From contig NZ_CP084029.1 of NCBI RefSeq assembly GCF_020181615.1, forward strand, positions 1,859,297 to 1,923,296: a stretch of DNA of 64,000 nt. Direction: 5' to 3'. The DNA is from [Mycobacterium] crassicus. Its GTDB lineage: Bacteria > Actinomycetota > Actinomycetes > Mycobacteriales > Mycobacteriaceae. Shown one piece after another: positions 61,366 to 64,000 of this stretch. Under the pieces are notes generated by a model that made no database searches, had not been told where the DNA came from, and worked only from the letters and a program-made list of their open reading frames with translations. A program made the position numbers and the translations under genes. Within the stretch, counting starts at the first letter, position 1. Each line of letters starts with the position of its first letter.

Positions 61366-62922
61366 ATGGCGCATGACACAGGCCCCGCGATGGGCATGTC
61401 CGTCGGGGCGACCGCCTTGGCAGCGGTCACCGCCGATCGCGCGATCACCCGTCGACCGGTACTGACGCTGTTCCGGGATCGACCGTCGCAGATCGGCATG
61501 CCGTCGGAGAAGTCCACCGGGAACCCAGATCTCGACGAACGCGGCCTGGTGGTCACCGACTTCGTGGACCGCGTCGGCGGCGGACCGCCGGTGGTGGCCG
61601 GCGACGGATCCACGCACCGCGCCGACCAATTGCTCGGCGATGGACTGCATGCACTGGCCTACGCTGCGACCGAGGGACGCCCGATACCGCCCGCGGTGGC
61701 GGTCACCCACCCCGCGCACTGGACGCGGGAGGCCGTCAGCGCGCTGCGCACCGCCTTGGGCCGGGTGTCGGAGTGGGCGCAGCACCCGGTGACGCTGATG
61801 TCCGACACCACCGCCGTACTGACTGCGCTGCAAGCCAATCCGGGCCTGCCGGACCATGGGATCATTGCGGTCTGCGACTTCGGCGGCAGCGGAACCAACA
61901 TCACCCTCGTCGACGCCAGGCGCGGATTCGAGCCGATCGGCGCCACGCTGCGCAACACCACGTTCAGCGGTGACGTGATCGACCAGGCGCTGCTGGACCA
62001 CGTGGTCGCCGATCTGGGCGGCAACGGCGACGGGCCTCCGACGGTGGGGTCGCTGACCAGACTGCGCGGGCAGTGTCGTGACGCCAAGGAGCAGCTGTCG
62101 ACCGAGACGGTGGCTGAGCTGGCCGGATTCCACGGCGGGGTCTGGCTGACCAGGGTCGAACTCGACGAGGCACTGCGCCAACCGCTCGAAGGTTTCTTCA
62201 CGGTGTTGCAGGGCGTCCTGGACGAGCACGAGGTGCTGGCGGACGATCTGTCGGCGATCGTCTCGGTCGGCGGCGGGGCGAATATGCCTGCCGTTACGAC
62301 CGGACTGTCGCAACGATTCGGGACGCCGGTCATCAGCTCGCCGCGGCCGCAGCTGACCGCGGCCATCGGTGCCGCGCTGAGCGTCGCCGGCAACGTGGTG
62401 GCCATGCCCAAGAAGGCGTCGCCGCCGGCCGAGCCGCCGCCCTTCCCGGAGACACTGCCGCCGCCCGAACATGCTCCACCGCCGGCGGAGAGCGCGCCGG
62501 ACGTGCCGCCGCAGCCCCTGATGACACCCCCACCGCCACCGCCGCCACCCCGGCCTGCTCCGGTACCGCCGCGGCCGCCCGCCGCACCGGAACCGGACGA
62601 GAGCCGCGAGCGGACCGAGGTCGAGTGGTACCGGCGACCGATTCCGGTGGTCATCCTGGCGGGTGTCGTCGCGATGCTGTTGGGCACCGTCGCGGTGTTG
62701 GTGCTGCGCCGCGCCGCCGACAGTGACCAGGACTCCGTCCCGACGCCGGGGTCGACGACCACCACCGTGTCGTCCACCGTCGAGCCGCCGCCGGCGTTCG
62801 CGCCGCACACCGAACCGGCACCGCCGGCCCTGCCGGAGCATCCCGAACAGCAGGAGGGTCCGTCTTACCCGGAGACCCCGACGCACATCCCGGAAACCAC
62901 TGAGACGCCGCTCGCTCCCTAG
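61366..62922 (+). CDS. Hsp70-like membrane protein with proline-rich linker
   Basis: A 518-residue protein. Residues about 10-340 form an actin/Hsp70-type ATPase: C-D-F-G-G-S-G-T-N-I-T (phosphate loop, 170-180), S-G-D-V-I-D-Q (201-207), and S-V-G-G-G-A-N-M-P (adenosine loop). The loops are altered from standard DnaK (D-F-G-G-S-G-T-N for D-L-G-G-G-T-F-D). There is no substrate-binding domain. A proline-rich stretch (about 350-420), one membrane helix (about 427-446) and an exported Pro/Thr/Glu-rich tail follow. It fits the proline-rich Hsp70-like proteins such as Rv2264c. Possible roles are envelope assembly or sensing; no activity is known. Confidence 0.8.
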   Translation: MAHDTGPAMGMSVGATALAAVTADRAITRRPVLTLFRDRPSQIGMPSEKSTGNPDLDERGLVVTDFVDRVGGGPPVVAGDGSTHRADQLLGDGLHALAYAATEGRPIPPAVAVTHPAHWTREAVSALRTALGRVSEWAQHPVTLMSDTTAVLTALQANPGLPDHGIIAVCDFGGSGTNITLVDARRGFEPIGATLRNTTFSGDVIDQALLDHVVADLGGNGDGPPTVGSLTRLRGQCRDAKEQLSTETVAELAGFHGGVWLTRVELDEALRQPLEGFFTVLQGVLDEHEVLADDLSAIVSVGGGANMPAVTTGLSQRFGTPVISSPRPQLTAAIGAALSVAGNVVAMPKKASPPAEPPPFPETLPPPEHAPPPAESAPDVPPQPLMTPPPPPPPPRPAPVPPRPPAAPEPDESRERTEVEWYRRPIPVVILAGVVAMLLGTVAVLVLRRAADSDQDSVPTPGSTTTTVSSTVEPPPAFAPHTEPAPPALPEHPEQQEGPSYPETPTHIPETTETPLAP

Positions 62923-62942
62923 CGCTTCGCGGCGCCAGTCTC

Positions 62943-63677
62943 GTGAGCAGCCGTGGCACACTTCCGAAGGTGAGCGCTGCGCGGGCGAGTGGACGCCTTC
63001 CGGTACTGATCTCGGCAGTCCTGATGTTGATCGGGGCCGTCGGGTTTGTGGTTGCACTGACACTCAATGCGTTCCTGCTCGACCGCTACAACGCCTACGG
63101 TGAGGTGCCGATCCCGGGTTCGGGCAGCGTGCACCTGCCGGCCGGCGAGGTGACGGTCAGCCTGCACACCCGGGTCATCTCCAGTCCCACCGGTGGCGGA
63201 CTGCCGGTGCCGCCGCTGAGCATGCGGGTGCAATCGCCGGACGGGGCGGTCCAACCCGTGATCGAGGAGAGTATCGGGGTCACCACGACGGTCAACAACG
63301 ACTCACGGCGGCGGCTGTGGCGGATGCAGGTCGTCGAGGCGGGCGAGTATCGGATCACCACCGACGGCGAGGTCGGCGGATTCATCGCCCCGCGGTTGGC
63401 CTTCGGCCACTCCAGTGCCTACGGATCGCTGGTCTGGCTGTTCCCGGCGGTATTCGGGTTCGGAGTGCTGGGCCTGATCGGGGCGAGGTGGTGGCGGCGC
63501 AGGCGGCGTGCTCGGCCGTGGGCGACAAACGGTCACGACCAGGGCACGGTGCTCAGCCCCGATGGCGAGGGTGTCCGTATCGAGCAGCTCAAAACGATTA
63601 CAGCGCTGCGTGATTCCGGGGCATTGACCCAGCAGGAGTTCGAAGCCGAGAAGCGGCGGATTCTCGCCGGACGCTGA
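62943..63677 (+). CDS. Membrane protein with C-terminal SHOCT motif
   Basis: A 244-residue protein with two membrane helices (about 20-42 and 155-180), between them an exported beta-rich region, and a cytoplasmic C-terminus ending in a SHOCT motif (L-K-T-I-T-A-L-R-D-S-G-A-L-T-Q-Q-E-F-E-A-E-K-R-R-I-L). SHOCT motifs often end small membrane or oligomerising proteins. The GTG at 62943 is 20 bases after the Hsp70-like gene, so they are probably one operon; a GTG at 62970 is possible. Confidence 0.78.
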   Translation: MSSRGTLPKVSAARASGRLPVLISAVLMLIGAVGFVVALTLNAFLLDRYNAYGEVPIPGSGSVHLPAGEVTVSLHTRVISSPTGGGLPVPPLSMRVQSPDGAVQPVIEESIGVTTTVNNDSRRRLWRMQVVEAGEYRITTDGEVGGFIAPRLAFGHSSAYGSLVWLFPAVFGFGVLGLIGARWWRRRRRARPWATNGHDQGTVLSPDGEGVRIEQLKTITALRDSGALTQQEFEAEKRRILAGR

Positions 63678-63679
63678 CC

Positions 63680-63891
63680 CGCCGCTCGTTCCTCGCGGCG
63701 CTTCGTCAGTGGCGGGGTTGGTTGGGCCGCTTCCTCTTCGCCGCTCGTTCCTCGCGGCGCATCGTCAGTGGCGGGGTTGGTTGGGCCGCTTCCTTTTCGC
63801 CGCTCGTTCCTCGCGGCGCATCGTCAGTGGCGGGGTTGGTTGGGCCGCTTCCTTTTCGCCGCTCGTTCCTCGCGGCGCATCGTCAGTGGCC
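63680..63891. repeat. 59-bp tandem repeat, 3.6 copies
   Basis: Units at 63680-63738, 63739-63797, 63798-63856 and a partial one at 63857-63891 are almost identical. Each starts CGCCGCTCGTTCCTCGCGGCG, wherein CGCCGC and GCGGCG form a six-base stem. The array lies between the SHOCT gene and the convergent metallo-beta-lactamase-fold gene, and its last unit contains the stop codon of the latter. Such arrays are typical VNTR-like loci. Confidence 0.95.
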
Positions 63892-64000
63892 GCGTGCCAC
63901 CCAGTGGTCGTAGTTGACGAGTTCGTCGCCGATGCGGGTGCTGTCGCCGTGTCCGGTGTAGACGACGGTGTCGGCGGGTAGTTTGCCCAGTCGCCCGGAG
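63883..64000 (-). CDS. Metallo-beta-lactamase-fold hydrolase, 3' end only
   Basis: The reverse strand from 64000 encodes S-G-R-L-G-K-L-P-A-D-T-V-V-Y-T-G-H-G-D-S-T-R-I-G and ends with a TGA at 63883-63885. T-G-H-G-D-S-T is the last metal-binding-loop region of glyoxalase II-like metallo-hydrolases. The rest lies outside the window. The stop is within the last copy of the 59-bp repeat. Confidence 0.75.
   Translation of the reverse strand, partial: SGRLGKLPADTVVYTGHGDSTRIGDELVNYDHWVARGH

Noticed and set aside
61213..63063. Upstream extension of the MFS transporter frame, antisense to the Hsp70-like gene
   Set aside because: The extension is Arg/Gly/His-rich and not hydrophobic, while the opposite strand encodes an evident ATPase fold.
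63680..63891. Possible CRISPR array
   Set aside because: The 59-bp units are directly contiguous with no unique spacers, so this is a tandem repeat.

Overview
The window is high-GC actinobacterial DNA and almost certainly mycobacterial. The evidence is the gene content: a 19-kDa LpqH-type lipoprotein, two MPT63-like secreted proteins, three cutinases, two PE-PPE-domain proteins, a UspABC-like sugar importer next to TldD/PmbA, a three-part fused ECF transporter and a GAF-GGDEF-EAL protein. From memory (not searched here), several blocks match the gene order around Rv2325c-Rv2327, Rv2314c-Rv2318, Rv2299c and Rv2264c-Rv2265 of M. tuberculosis. The species cannot be named. No insertion sequence, CRISPR array, rRNA or phage module was seen.

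Layout. 1-3.9 kb: a partial and a complete TetR gene, a small PAS protein and a bifunctional c-di-GMP enzyme. 4-7.8 kb: a MarR gene divergent from an ECF importer (fused S-like/A/A protein plus T protein), then a small secreted protein. 7.8-16 kb: a UspABC-like importer whose uspA is separated from uspBC by a LuxR-type gene and an lpqH gene, followed by divergent tldD-pmbA. 15.9-22.4 kb: a very large SARP/BTAD-cyclase-AAA-TPR regulator ending in five NTF2/SnoaL-like modules, with a free-standing NTF2-like gene upstream. 22.4-29.4 kb: htpG and a series of small metabolic genes, ending with a DoxX gene divergent from an ECF sigma factor that has a SnoaL-like tail. 29.5-32 kb: a CAU-anticodon tRNA, two duplicated secreted PE-PPE-domain proteins with duplicated upstream DNA, and a methyltransferase pseudogene.

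32.1-38.8 kb is one co-directional run: alpha/beta hydrolase, SDR, ferritin-like diiron protein, Baeyer-Villiger-type monooxygenase, MerR regulator, two carboxymuconolactone-decarboxylase-like proteins and a cyclase-fold DUF2652 protein. The first four suggest alcohol to ketone to ester to acid chemistry, comparable to but different from the mymA locus. 38.8-44.4 kb: TetR/P450, a cutinase, and TetR with a Rieske oxygenase/DapB-like dehydrogenase pair. 44.5-49.6 kb: two MPT63-like proteins with repetitive tails, a membrane Ser/Thr kinase-like protein whose catalytic Asp is Gly, and a GH5-like glycosidase.

49.7-58.4 kb: SDR plus acyl-CoA synthetase, an ankyrin-like protein divergent from tex, then an FAD-linked 2-hydroxyacid oxidase and an IlvX-like TPP enzyme. 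58.4-64 kb: two cutinases, an MFS transporter, a membrane-anchored Hsp70-like protein, a SHOCT membrane protein, a 59-bp tandem repeat and the 3' end of a metallo-beta-lactamase-fold gene. The most unusual items are the giant cyclase/NTF2 regulator, the interrupted usp operon, the monooxygenase run, the predicted pseudokinase beside the MPT63-like pair, and the nested inverted repeats at the ECF sigma gene.
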